A DNA stretch of 64,000 nt, taken from Hydnum rufescens UP504 (taxonomy: Eukaryota; Basidiomycota; Agaricomycetes; Cantharellales; Hydnaceae). A program made the position numbers and the translations under genes. The notes under the pieces are model-generated. The model did not search any database. It was not told the origin of the DNA and saw only the letters and a program-made list of their open reading frames with translations. Location: NCBI GenBank assembly GCA_014904985.1, contig MU128942.1:244159-308158 (forward strand). The letters run 5' to 3'. Positions 43,276 to 55,400 of the stretch are shown here, one piece after another (the first letter of the stretch is position 1; each line of letters starts with the position of its first letter).

Positions 43276-44603
43276 TGCCACCCTCGACATTTGACCATGT
43301 GGAACCTCTTGTGTGACAAGCATTTGCAAAAGCTATGACAGAGGACACCTACTATGGTGCTAATGCTAAGTCCTCTCTTGTTTTCAAGAGCAACACACGA
43401 CATGATGCTCCACCTTACCAAGGTATTTGGGTCAACAAAGAAAGCGAAACTGTGGCAGATATCATTGTATTTGGTATTATAAAGTCTGCTGACGTGGGCC
43501 CATATGGGAACCAGTCGACTGCACCACCCAACTCGTGGAATGTAAGTCATCCTCCTATATCCAACAAATGAACTCAACTTGACTTTGTAAACAGATCTCT
43601 AAAATCCGCAGTGCTAAGCGATGTGTTGTGATCCACATGCCACGCGATGCTGGAGCTACACTGCAGAAGACATTCAAGGAGATATGTCGCAGTTTGTACG
43701 AGCTAGAGGATGATGTAATTGACAAAGGGGCTCCCAACTCCTGTATGTGCCCTACATTTCCAATGAATAGCAACTCTAACAAAATTGCACACAGCATTTG
43801 TGATTGATGACAAGATAATATCCTTTGTGCGGGTTGATGGGAAAGCGCCCGAGCTCCACCTCGTGTTCAACATTTGGGAAGAGCAGTAGAAACAATGCAA
43901 AACTATCAAGAAAGAAGCCATATTTGGAGGTAAAGAATACTCACATCACTAAGATCATAGTCTAACCTATAGAACACATAGATGACGATGATGCAGAGTC
44001 AGCAAAAGAGGAAGAAGTCAAAATCATCTATTCCTGCCCATATTGCGACCCCAAGGGGTACTTTGAAAATCTCAAGGACAGCGAGAAGAAAGGCTTCATC
44101 TACCATGTTGATTGTGGCGCTTACGACAGTGAAGGGACCACAGTGAACATAGATGATCTTGAGTCAGCTTTCCTGCCAGGGATGGCTGTCATTGCAAGCA
44201 TCAACCCTCATTTGTATGTCGCAACATGATTCCCAACTACACAATAATATGCTGACCACTAACCAGTTTCAGAATTGTTCCTGATGAACTTTGAAACAAG
44301 AAGCGTTCAAAAGACCAATACAGTGAAGACAAATTTACCTTCCAGCTATATGCGAATATGATTCAAAGTGTTGGGCTTGCATTCAAGAATGATTTCCCAA
44401 GCAGCGCACAGTTGGATGACACCTCACCTTCAAAGTGCAGAACAACCCCCAAGGAATTCAACATCGGCCCTTCACCAAAAAAGAAACTGTTTATCGTGCA
44501 CTCACCAGCAGACAAGGAACCTCCAAAAAAAACTGTTCCTGCTGCCGTCCTCCCTGTTTCTCCAACTCCTAAATGCTCCTCATCAAAAAAGGGGAAGTCC
44601 TGA
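43276..44603 (+). pseudogene. Multi-exon gene relic, possibly captured by the Helitron
   Basis: An unrecognised protein gene with introns that still show good sites: exon to 43542 (ESETVADIIVFGIIKSA), intron GTAAGTCATC..TAAACAG, exon about 43597-43743 (RCVVIHMPRDAGATLQKTF), intron GTATGTGCCC..ACACAG, exon about 43798-43930, intron GTAAAGAATA..CTATAG, exon about 43966-44214 (ENLKDSEKKGFIYHVDCG), intron GTATGTCGC..AACCAG, last exon to 44603 with a Lys/Pro/Ser-rich basic tail (GPSPKKKLFIVHSPADK). Stops: TGA near 43313 (V-stop-QAF) and near 44300, TAG near 43887. The introns argue for capture at the DNA level, not a processed copy. No function can be given. Confidence 0.55.
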
Positions 44604-44610
44604 GCCAAGG

Positions 44611-45602
44611 AAACCACTGGATCTGACATGGACGGAGACAATAGGATGGACCTTTGACTGTAAGAAGCCAGAATCCTTTGGCAGATTGCACACTGGCTTT
44701 CATACCAAACAGTGATGACGGCAAGAAGTAGTTCCTTTTTCAGCGTTGTATTGCTCTTTGTTTGCTGCAAATAAATGTACACTTTCTCTGTAATGAAAAA
44801 CTACAGCACCAAGTAATGAGCTGGTAGCAGGCTCTGCTGTGCAGTCAGCCTTAGTCGTTATCTACATAAAATTGATGAAAGATAAGCACTCATATTCTGA
44901 AATGATTCATTGGCACATACTTTTGAGATGAATGCATGTAATATTCAATGTCCTTGCATAGCATCCCTTCTTGCCATTGCATGCTGGCAAATGGGCATTG
45001 AATGGCATCCAAGAATCCCAATTTGTTGCAGCAACTCATCTTTAAAATGGAGTGATAAGACAAGGAATGAGGTCATTCCACCACTGTGCCAAGGTTGCAC
45101 ATGACATGAAGGTGCATGACCTGGATTGCTTCATAGATATGGGCAGTTTGTTGATGAATGGTTGGTTCAGTCTTTTGTTATCCAATGTCACATAGGAGTC
45201 CAAGAAGTGTAATCAGCCTGTTGTGACAATGTAGAATTGAGGTATGCTGGGCCTCCATTCCCAAAACCAGGCAAAATTTTGTTGCTCTCCAGGCCAGCAG
45301 ACAAGGCTGCCATGGCTGATGGACATGCAGTAGAAGTATCAGTTGACCTATACAGCCACATCTCACCAAAATTAACATCCCATCATAGTCATCTGTGTTG
45401 TTCATGTAGTTTTGGTTTTTTCAGTATAATAGGGGGTTTGTGAATGTTATTGGCTGGAGTGGTATTAGGAGGGATGGGGAGATCTGGAAATGTAGCAGGA
45501 ATGCCAATGGTCTCCAAAAATGAGGTGCCAAACCAAGTTGTTCAAGTTCTTTGTCAACATCAATGCCACTGGATCATTGTGGTCATTTTTGGCTAGGGAC
45601 AG
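44611..45602. other. Non-coding interval
   Basis: No convincing gene. The Helitron 3' end should lie here or before, but no hairpin plus CTAG-type end was found. Confidence 0.4.
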
Positions 45603-47152
45603 TGTAAGCAGGAGAAAAAGGGGAGATCTCTGCTACAGTCTGTGATATGGAATCGAGAATGAAGAATGGGGGCCACCAAAATAATTCAAATATTCAGGTC
45701 TGGATGTAGGAAGGTCTTTGGTATAGAAGATAATCTGCTGTAAGCAGTGGTTGCCCAAGCAGATGAATAAGGGTGAAATTATGCCACAAATACCACACTC
45801 CAAGGTCCTAGCCTTGTGGCCTTAGACAAATTGCAGTAGGAGCAGTGTCCTCAGATGGAATTCACCTGGAAATCCAGCAGCAATACTTCAGTGCTTCAGA
45901 CTGGGGAGGGGGAAGACAATGGAATGTTGAACACAATTCACTTAATATACAACCCAGCTATGAGATAAAATATCCTACGGAAGCAGGGGGATAGGGGAAA
46001 TGTGTAGAAAAAGGAATAAAGTCAAAAGCTTCAAAACTGACAGAGATATTCAATTTACAAGGCTGGGGATAGGATAAAGCATAAAATGACTATTTCTCCT
46101 TCCCTTTTGGACAGATTCCCTTGAGGAATGGTGGAATAAGTTGTGCTGGATGTCCTGTCCTTTGTATATAAGGCTGCCGGACAATATTTGATATTTGAAA
46201 ATTGAAAGGAGGAATGATGTTCTCCTGAGACAAGGAGGAAATTCATATGCAGAACACCGAGTTCTTCTTATTTTGCAATTCCCTTCATACCATTGGATAG
46301 GCATTTTAAATACCTTTTTTTTGTGAGGTTTTTTCGTGCAAATCCAATCAAAACTGACAGAGAAATTCAAAAAATACATCTTTTGAATGTGAACTAGCAG
46401 GTGGAATCATTCCAGAAGCTTCATTTTCGATCTGATAAACACGTAATCAGTATCATTCGATAGGTATTGATCACAGATTTCAGGGAGTCATATTTTTGAA
46501 TTGATCTGACACGAATTGACTTCAAAAAGCGAAAAATACTCCTTAAGAGCATGGATTACATAGTAAAATCATTCTAGAATGTGCAGTTTTAATCATATTG
46601 ACTCATACTTGGTATCATTGGATAGGTGGAAATCATATCTTTCAGGGAGCTACCTTTCAAGCTGATCTGGTCAAGACTGACAGAGAAATTCCATGAATAC
46701 TCCTTGAGAGTGCTACATTTGCCCCTATTTGATTATGTAATGCATCCACAAGTAGGAATGAAGGCCCAGGTGTGTAATTTGTCATATTACATCATCACCA
46801 TTCATTAGAGCCACCCTTGAGGCAACAAGATTCATATGTGTGGATTGAAGGGGAATTCAAGATGATATACAGAAGGGCAAGTTGAATTGCCAGGTCCACC
46901 ATATCATGGCTTATAGTAGGGCATAGATGAATACAGTCCCTGTGGCCTGTTGAAGACCTTGGGAGATTGAATTGTGTACAGGGAGAATGAGCATTCCATT
47001 TACATGTTTTCAAGCATATGGAATTCAGGCTCATTCTTGAACAGACAAAAGAGTTGTTATTTGAACAACATATTGTTACATTTTTAATTCATTCATTGGA
47101 AAATTCAATGCTGAAAGGGAAGTCTATGTGGCAGGGATTTTTCCCTCCAACA
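45603..47152 (-). mobile_element. Solo LTR-C (copy 3), 1550 bp
   Basis: On the minus strand it begins TGTTGGAGGGAAAAATCC (at 47152) and ends TCTCCTGCTTACA (at 45603). Internal matches to copy 1 include CAGTCTGAAGCACTGAAG then TATTGCTGCTG, AGACCTGAATATT, and the repeated 'GAATTTCTCTGTCAG' block (three times). Flanks are ACAG (45599-45602) and ATGG (47153-47156), both one CpG change from ACGG. Small frames inside are not genes. Confidence 0.82.
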
Positions 47153-49613
47153 ATGGGGTGATGCAGTGATGTTGGGTTCCCTGAAGGGGATGAATATTGT
47201 GGAGAGTCAGCCTGCAAAGACTGGAATGCATTGTGAATGAAGTCAGGGACAGAAGGATCAGAGATAATATGGGATGCTGGATTTCCAAGATGGTCCACTT
47301 TTGTTTGTAATCCCCCTGGCTCTCATCATCTCACTGCCATGGGGTGAGGAGAACCAGGGGGGGGAATATTTGAGGGAAATGTAGGTGGCTGGGTTTGTTC
47401 ATGATACACTTTGCTTCATGAACACAATGAGGTGGTAGCTGCCTAAAGATCCCTGTGGTGTGAAGCATGTGGATTTGAGGAGCCATTTGCTGAAGGTGGT
47501 AGTGTTGAGGTCAAGGAGTGAGATATGTGTAAGATGTGGTTTCCATCATGTTGAACTTGTGGACACTGGGGATGCCAGGTGGTTTCCTTGTGGTGGGAAG
47601 ATGTATGAGGATGTGACAAAGTATGTGGAGGAGGTTCTAGTGTCATAGAGGTGGAGGGGTTTGAAACATGGAGTACACAATCCTGATCATGGAGCATGTT
47701 CAGATGTTGGATGTCTGGGACAAGAGATTCCCATTCCAGTGAATTCAAGTTGCCAATACAATGCCAGTGGCCATGCCCTCATTCAGGATGGCTGCTCTTT
47801 GACATGTCAGACAAGAGTTTGCACTCACAGTTATACCAGAACTCACTGCAAAGGCATTCTGAACCACTGTCATGTTCACCAATTTTGCACAATGTGCAAT
47901 GCATGAGATCATATGTAAGGAGGAACAAGACATGCATAAGGCATAAGGAAGACTGAGAAAAGGCACACAGAGGTATGGCAATCATTTTCCACCAGAGAGA
48001 CACAGTGGATCAACCTAGAAGTGTGAGGTTGGTCCACCAGGTTTTGCCTCACCAAGTACAAGGCAGAATACAATGCATTGCTAACTAATTACTGAACACC
48101 ATCACCAGTAAGGAGCTCACAGAGCTCTCCAACATCACCCCACACTCCTGACATGTCCCTACCCAGTCCAGCAACTTCATGTCGAAGCATGGCAATCTCC
48201 AATCAAGTGCTGGCAAGTTCAATTTTCATCTGTTCAAGGATGATGGTAATCTGTGCATTATGAAAGATGGGGTGAGAAATTGATAGTCAAAACAAGAAAA
48301 TGAGAGACATAAAACCTTGGATAGGCCTGTGCCAACATCCATCATAATGGGAACTGATGATGAGCCTGAACTTGACTCAAACCTAGCTTCTGGCTTGATG
48401 GGTGATGATGGGTTTGAGGGAGTAGCCTTTAGATGTACTGGCATAGGAGATGCCAAGGGTTTGAACCAGCACTTTGAGGGAGAACCTGAGAAGGAACAAC
48501 CCTATATTAGCCCAAATACAAGGGAGGGAAATGTAGATACATACTGAACACAGAAGCTCTCAGACTCACATCCAAGTCATTGTCTTCATCTACTCCCCAG
48601 CTGCCCCTCTCACTTGCAGACTGGTGGTGTGACCTGCCATCAAAACCATGATTCTGGGGTGGTTGGTTGGCCTAATAGATGCAAACCATGAGATCATTGG
48701 AGACATTAAGTGCCACTCATTGCAAGATGAACCCAGTCTGAAATGAACCCTATTAAAGTGGGGAGAGACAACAAGCAAGGTTAACATACATAGAAAGTCA
48801 CATTTGTTCCATCTGCCACACACATAGAAGTACTTTCCCTTATTTTGCCATCTGGGATCAAAATGAGTCTCACTGATTGTGTGACATGGAAGTAAGCACA
48901 TGAGAGTTCAGAAAATAACAACCATGGGGCTCACTAGTAACAGAACAATGGCACAATGGCTTGTTGTCCCTAAAGGTGACATTGTGCTTCTGCACCCAAA
49001 CTCCCATGATCAAATCAGATGTTGATGGAGAGAAAACAATGTTGGACAGTTACAATTTGCATCCAACCAAACAGAGTTTGAGTGATAGGGAGGGTGTACT
49101 AGGGAGTGCAAATAAAGTTTATGGTTGATGTCATCTTGAAAAATGGGTGAGATTGGCTCATGTCATGTGAGATCAGGAGCACAAGGACATTTGTTTATAT
49201 GAGTCCTGTTCTGCTTCCCACTCCCTTGGGGGAAGACCAAGATGCACAAAACACAACAGTATGCCAGCCTAGATCATGAGACAATTATCAAGAGAACAGT
49301 GGGAGCAGACAGGATCCTATAGCAAGAGGTTGCATGGCTAGAGTAGGGGTGGGGTTGTGCAGGAAGGGTTGGGAGAAACAACAGTAGGGGTGGGTGACCC
49401 CATGAAGGTGAAAGAAAGACCAGAGCAAGACCTGGGTGAGCCCAAAGCTTTGATTCCAGACCAAAAGCTTGCCCAGCCCTCTTGGAAGCTAATATCAGCT
49501 TACCCAAGCCACTGTGGGGCTTCCATAGGCCAATTTCGAGCTTACCCAGGCCTACATCCTCAGAGCTTCTTGGGGGCTACTGCCCCCAAACCCCCAGTAT
49601 TTTTAAGGGGGAC
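47153..49613. other. Non-coding interval
   Basis: CG-poor DNA with only short, unconvincing frames (for example 47443-47748 minus and 48317-48547 plus, the latter acidic). I see no family motif or clear repeat border until the LTR at 49614. Confidence 0.4.
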
Positions 49614-50273
49614 TGTCAGGGCCATGCTGTGACGAGAGCACCAAACAAATATAAACACAGATAATTCTGGCTAAGTCCAGTGTAAGTCTGGCTAAGTCTG
49701 GGAGAATCTGGGAAAGAATGAGATAACGAGGATAGGAGGGGATGGAGAGGTAGTCCAGCAGCCCAGAGGGGACTAGGTGGAAATGAGCACAGTGGTCCTT
49801 AAGCTCATAGAGTCAACTGGAAAGTACTCAGACCTGTAGTCTGGAGTAACAGCGGAAATCCTGAGATTATGTAATATGAATACAGAATACATGAAGGCTG
49901 ACCTGTACTCTGGAGTAACAGCAGAAATCCTGAGAGACCAAAGCTGGGGTCTCTGGACTTCACTCTCAGACTACTTATACATGATGACTATACTATGGGG
50001 AGTGATTGCTAAACTGGGGATGGTTACAAGGGGGACAGGAACAGGAACAGGAACTCAGCCAGGGGCAAACCAGGAGCAATGGGAAATGAAAGGGAAATGA
50101 AACCAAGATAGGGGTGGACCAGAGTCAAACTGGAATCAAGCCGGAAGCAAAGTGGACTTGGGTGAAGGAAATAAGCAGATAACTGGACTGGAGGTGGGTG
50201 GACAAGGACCAGAGTGATCTGGAGTGGACCAGAGTTGACCAGAGTAAGGGGCAAACAGGGGAAAACCCTGACA
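49614..50273 (-). mobile_element. 3' LTR, family A, of the minus-strand element
   Basis: TGTCAGGG at 49614 and CCCTGACA ending at 50273 (660 bp). The polypurine tract lies beside 50273. The self-primer match (reverse complement AGACCAAAGCT) is at 49935-49945, and the TATA-like signal is at about 49972-49980. Confidence 0.92.
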
Positions 50274-50319
50274 TCACCCCCCTCTTAGGGCTGATCATCC
50301 CGATTGGCCAGAGGAGCAG

Positions 50320-53300
50320 GGATCAATGGGTTGACCAGTCCAGGAGGTCTGCAGGGGGTTCAGTTAGGAGTGGACATGTCCAGAACCCAATGGAGGAGAA
50401 GTCAATGGCACTGATCCATTGTGGAGCTTCCGGATGAGCAAGGTCGAACTCTGCGACAACTTCCAGGGCATTACCTAGATTGGTCTCTGGAAGCCATTGG
50501 TTCTCCAAGGGTGGGTAGCCTTTCCATTTCACCAAGTACTGGAGTCGGCCTCAGAAATAGCAGGAGTTTTCAATCCATTCCACCTCATACTCTTCCTCAC
50601 CACCATGGAGGATAGGAGGCAGAGGATGTGCAACACAATCCATAATTGGGTCAGGCTGGAAAGGGCAGAGTTTTGAGACATGGAACACTGGGTGGACTCG
50701 CATGGAGGAGGGAAGTTTGAGCCAGATAGCAGAGTGGGAGATCACCTTGTCTACTTTGTATGGGCCTAACCACTTGTCCAAGAGTTTCCGGGCTGGGCGG
50801 TGTTGGAGGGATAAAATCCCATTACATACATACCTCATCCGGGCCCAACTACCTCCTCAAACAAATCCATTTTTCTACATTTCTCTCATATCCACACTTG
50901 TTATTCCTCTGGCCGTCAAATAGCATGGATTCACACCCCAGGATCCATGGTCCTTTTTACTTTTCCTCCACCCTAAATACAAGACAATTATTTGTCCATC
51001 CTTGGCACTTCAACAGGCCATCCAATTTGTACTTATTTCCAAGCCAGTTCAACCAGGCTATAGCAATTCAACTTGCTTACTTTTGTCCATCTATTGTATC
51101 ACCATCGGCATATCCAATTGCCTCAAGGGTGGTATTTTACCTTGGATTATGTAACACGACTCCCACTTTGACTCGTGGACTTGTCACATGTTGAATAGGG
51201 GCTATTCCAATACTCTCAAGGAGTATTTTGTGAATATCTCCACCAATTTTGATCGGATCGACTCAGCAAGACAGCACCCAGAAAGCTACGATTAATACCT
51301 GTCTAACGGTATCACACACGCGTTTATCAAATGCGAACTGCATCCTCCAGGTCGATTTTACCTCATGTTCCACACTATTCTTCAGTATTTCGCGAATAAC
51401 TCCATCAGTTTTGATCCAATTTGTTCGAAACGACCACCCCTGGAAAGACGCTGAAAATCCACATCGAACAGTACCAAGGTCAAAACGAGCGGATAAGAAT
51501 TCGGTGTTCTGTAATTTAGTCTCCCCATGGCTCATTTCACTTTTACCTCCGCTTTTCTGATTACTAAAGGCAATTATGGTTCCGGCACCCTATGTCCGAT
51601 GGAGGGTACATCTAGGGCGACCAGTTCCACCTTTCCCCAAGGGATTTTGTTCAGTAGGAGAGGAGGAATACCTTGGTTAAGCCATATTCCCCTATTCTGA
51701 CTTGATATTGGAATATCTCCTTCAGTTTTGAAGCTTTTGACTTGATCTCCTTTTCATCATTTTCGCCTTAATCCCACCGTTTTGCCGGTTACCATGGCAT
51801 TTTTCTGTGATGTATATTAAGCACAGGAGATGCGAATTTCTATCGTCTTTCCCCCCATCCCCAGTTGAAAAGCTAGTTGAACTGCTGCTGGTGTTAGGGT
51901 AAATTCCAAAACTCAACCCCACTTATCACACTTTTGATAGGCTCTCAAGAGGAGGACCTAGGGTGTGATTCCCTGATTTAACAACCCCTTCATTTATTGT
52001 CTGGATAGGCTCTGTCTATACAGGACAATTTCACCCATTCAAAGACCCTTCTTTCCCTCAGACCCCAACATTCGGATTGGCCCTGTGATCCCCATTCTTT
52101 GTCCTTGTTTCCATTTTGTGGACTGTAGCTGGATTCATCTACCATTTCCCACCTACAGCAGTCAATGGAAATGTTGTGAGCATCCAGCCATACCAAGTCT
52201 CCAACTGCATACTCCAGGGCTTCTGTCTGGTGAGCATCATAGTGATGAGCCATGTCCTTGGCTGCTTGGCAGAGAGCAGACTGGGCTTCCTCAGAGGTTT
52301 TCTGCATCCATGTGACAAAGTCTGTGGCTGCTTCAACAACTCCAGGGCAGATTGGTTCAGTACCAAGGTGAGGTTCTTGGCCAGAGTCAAGGTGGAATGG
52401 GGCTTCCCGGGTGGAGGAGTGAACCCAGTTATTGTATGCAAACTCCGCCATAGGGAGCCAGTCTGCCCAATCATTTTGTCTGTGGTTGACAAAGATCTGG
52501 AGGTACTGCTTGATCTCCTGATTGAATTGCTCCATCTGTCCATCTGTCTGGGGTGGAATGCTGTGGAGAAGTTGGTTTTTAACTCCAAGGAGCGAATTGA
52601 GTTCCTTCATGAACTTCGAGGTGAATGTGGTGCCCCGATCACTGATGATGGTCTCTGGAAGGCTGTGGTGCCTCCAGACATTGTCTCAGAAAAGGTGGGC
52701 AACTCTGGTGGAGTCCACTGTGGTCATCATGGGCATCACATGAATCTGTTTGGAGAGTCAGTCAATGATGATCATCACACTGTCAAATCCATGCGACTCC
52801 AGGAGCTCTGTGATCATGTCCACTGATATGACTTGCCATTGGCGGTCTGGGACTGGATTAGGGTGGAGAGTTCTGGATGGTTTGGATGGGAAGGTTTTGG
52901 TCCAATTGCAGGTGTCACAGGTGGAAACATAGGTTGCAACATACCATGACATCCCCAGCCACCAGTAGTGGTGAGACACAAGTTCATATGTCTTCCATTG
53001 TCCAGGGTGGCCTGTGGTTGGGGTGTTGTGGTGTTCATGGACTAGGTCATGATGGAGTTTGGAGTCCAGTGGAACATAGACACATCCGCAGAAAAGGACC
53101 AGAGACCCTTGGAGTTCCCAATCTTTCAGGTGGGCCTTCGGGCTGTCTCCATTTAACTCCTTGATGATCTGGACTACTTTGTCATCAATCTCTGTTGCCC
53201 TTTTGATCTGAGCTATCAAGCTCTGACTAGGTCCTTCCACTGCCACAACCTCTGTGGTGTCTAGGGCATGGGACTGGAAAGCGGTCAGCTTCAGTAGGAC

Positions 53301-55400
53301 TACATTGGAGTTATCAGAGTCTCCTCATGGATGGTCTGGGCACTGTGAAAGAGTGTCCAGTTTCCCTGACTGTGATCTGGAGCGGTGCTGGAGGGTGAAG
53401 TTGAACCAGGAAAGGAAAATATTCCAGCAGGCTTGTCTCCAATTCAGCTTCTGTGCAGTCTGGAAGTACTGAAGGTTCTGGTGGTCTGCCAAGATCTCAA
53501 TTGGATGTGGAGAGCCCTCTAGGTAGTGTCTCCATGCCTCCAGAGCTCGGATAATGGCCATGAGCTCCTTGTCATAGATGTCATAATTCCTCTTGGCCTC
53601 TGACAGACTTTTTGATAGGAAACCTACAGGGTGCCACTTTCCATCCTCTTGGAGCTGGGAGAGTACTGCTCTGGTTGCATATCCGGAGGCATCAGCTTCC
53701 ACTCAGAAGTGTCCAGACTCAGAGGGAAAGACTAGGATTGGTGCAGAGGTGACAAGGGATTTCAGTTTGATGAAGGCATTACATTCAGCATCAGCCCATT
53801 GGAAGGGAGTGTCCTTCTGGGTGAGATCATTCAAAGGTCTGGCAACCTTAGCGAAATCCTGGATGAACTGGCAGTAGAAGTTGATGAATCCAAGGAATGA
53901 CTGCATCTCCTTCAGGTTCTTGGGTTCCAGCCACTCCATTACACCTGCAACCTTGATAGGGTCCATCTCCACATGATCCAGGGTGAACACCATCCCTAGA
54001 TACTCAATCCAGTCCTGGAAAAACTCACACTTTTCTGGTTTCAAGAAGAGGTTGTTCTCCTGGAGTGTCTGCAGGATCCCTTGGACACTGTGGACATACT
54101 CCTCCCAGGTCTTGGCAAAGCTTAGGATGTCATCCAGATATACAATGCACACTCCATTGTCGATCCATTCCCAGAGGATGTCATTGATCATGTTCTGGAA
54201 GGTGCCCAGAGAGTTGCAAAGTCCAAAGAACATGACCAAGGGTTCAAACAGTCCTCAGTTAGTCCAGAAAGCTGCTTTCCATTCTTCTCCATCTGCCATC
54301 CAGATATTCTGGAAGCCCCACCACAAGTCCAGTTTCCCAAACACTTTGGCTCCTTGGAGTTGGTCAATGACATCAGAGATCAGAGGTAAGGGGTATGCAT
54401 TATTGACCATGATGTCATTGAGTTTCCAGTAGTCCTGGACTAGCTGAAAACCTCCATCTTTTTTCTTCATGAAGAACACTGGGGCAGCCATAGGGGATTT
54501 GGAAGGGTGGATCTGACCAGAGGCCAGGTTTTCCTTCAGGAAGTCATCAAGTTCTTTTTCTCTGCTGGGGAGAGTGGGAAGAGTTTGGCTGGGGAGGTAG
54601 CTGGACTCCCTCATTAAACTCAATGTGGTGATCCCACAGTTTCCGGCCAGGGAGCTGATCAAAGGAATCTTTGGAAAACACATCTTGGAAGTCATGGAAT
54701 TCCTCCAGGACAAGCTCCTCGAATGTCTTCACTGGCTCATTTGCTTTGGCTTTCGCAGCCTCCGCCAGTCTCTGAGAAGGGATGCTCGTTGCTCGGACAA
54801 TCTCAGAGTGTTCAGTGTCACTGGGGAAGTAAGCTGCAAAGATGGCATCTCCTTTTTCCAGTGTCAGGGACTCATTAATGTCGTTGGCATCATCCTCCAT
54901 AGGAGTGGGAGGTGTCCAGGGTTCTTCCAATGTCTTCCTGAAGGTTCTCCCTTGCCAACGCTCTGCATTCCGCATCTTCCGGATCACTATGTGACAGTCA
55001 GATGGACACCAGGTCAGTGTGACTTCCCCAGTTGTCCAGTCAATCTCCGGGTTGTGATGGTGAAGCCATGTGTGCCCTATAATCAGCTTGGTTTTCCCCA
55101 GTCCGATCACAGAGAACACTACCCACTCGGAGTGATCATTGATTCAGAGGATGACCTCAACCTCTTCACAGACAGACCCCATTTCATTCAGTGTTCCATC
55201 AACATTGTAGACAGGGATCGGGCATGCAAGGGGTCATATGTCTAGACCATTTTCCTTTGCAAAGGTCAGGTCCATGAACATTCCAGTGGCTCCGGAGTCC
55301 AGTAGGGCCTTTCCGGCACAGATCACTCTGGTCCACAGTGATTGGATTTTCACCTTGATCTCTGTGGCTCATCTGGGGTCTTCGGAAAGGAGGCAGATAG
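50320..55400 (-). pseudogene. pol: Gypsy pol (protease to chromodomain), interrupted by LTR-C
   Basis: Minus-strand order: protease with LLDSGATGMFMDL (about 55290-55330) and LIIGHTWLHHHNPEID (about 55045-55090); the long linker frame 54547-55119; RT with YLDDILSF (about 54125-54150); RNase H with the frame 53325-53702; integrase zinc part (52758-53246); integrase core (about 52400-52840, with QTDGQMEQFNQEI at about 52530-52570); the integrase tail cut at 52157/50801 by the LTR insertion; then LLDKWLGPYKVDKV and the chromodomain VKWKGYPPLENQW (50490-50535). The stop in the RNase H lead (GHF-stop-VEAD, near 53702) is TGA where copy A has CGA. The integrase lesion alone makes it inactive. Confidence 0.9.
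50801..52157 (+). mobile_element. Solo LTR-C (copy 2) inside the gypsy integrase
   Basis: Begins TGTTGGAGGGATAAAATCC and ends TTTCCCACCTACA (1357 bp). The uninterrupted sister sequence reads GGCTGGGCAGTCAATGG; here GCGG precedes and GCAG follows the insertion, a 4-bp target duplication whose second copy lost its CpG. Internal blocks TTTTGATCGGATCGACT (about 51249) and AATATCTCCTTCAGTTTTG match copy 1. Several CG sites survive, so it is fairly young. Confidence 0.88.

Larger units (their letters stand above)
36036..44610 (+). mobile_element. Autonomous-type Helitron, decayed; termini not found
   Basis: It contains a Rep-helicase gene relic followed by a multi-exon gene relic on the same strand, the arrangement typical of a gene-capturing Helitron. 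No convincing 5' TC end or 3' hairpin plus CTRR end was found, so borders are only those of the coding parts. Confidence 0.6.

Noticed and set aside
45590..45602. Helitron 3' end at GGCTAGGG
   Set aside because: No stable hairpin lies just upstream, and the position is the target site of the LTR-C insertion.
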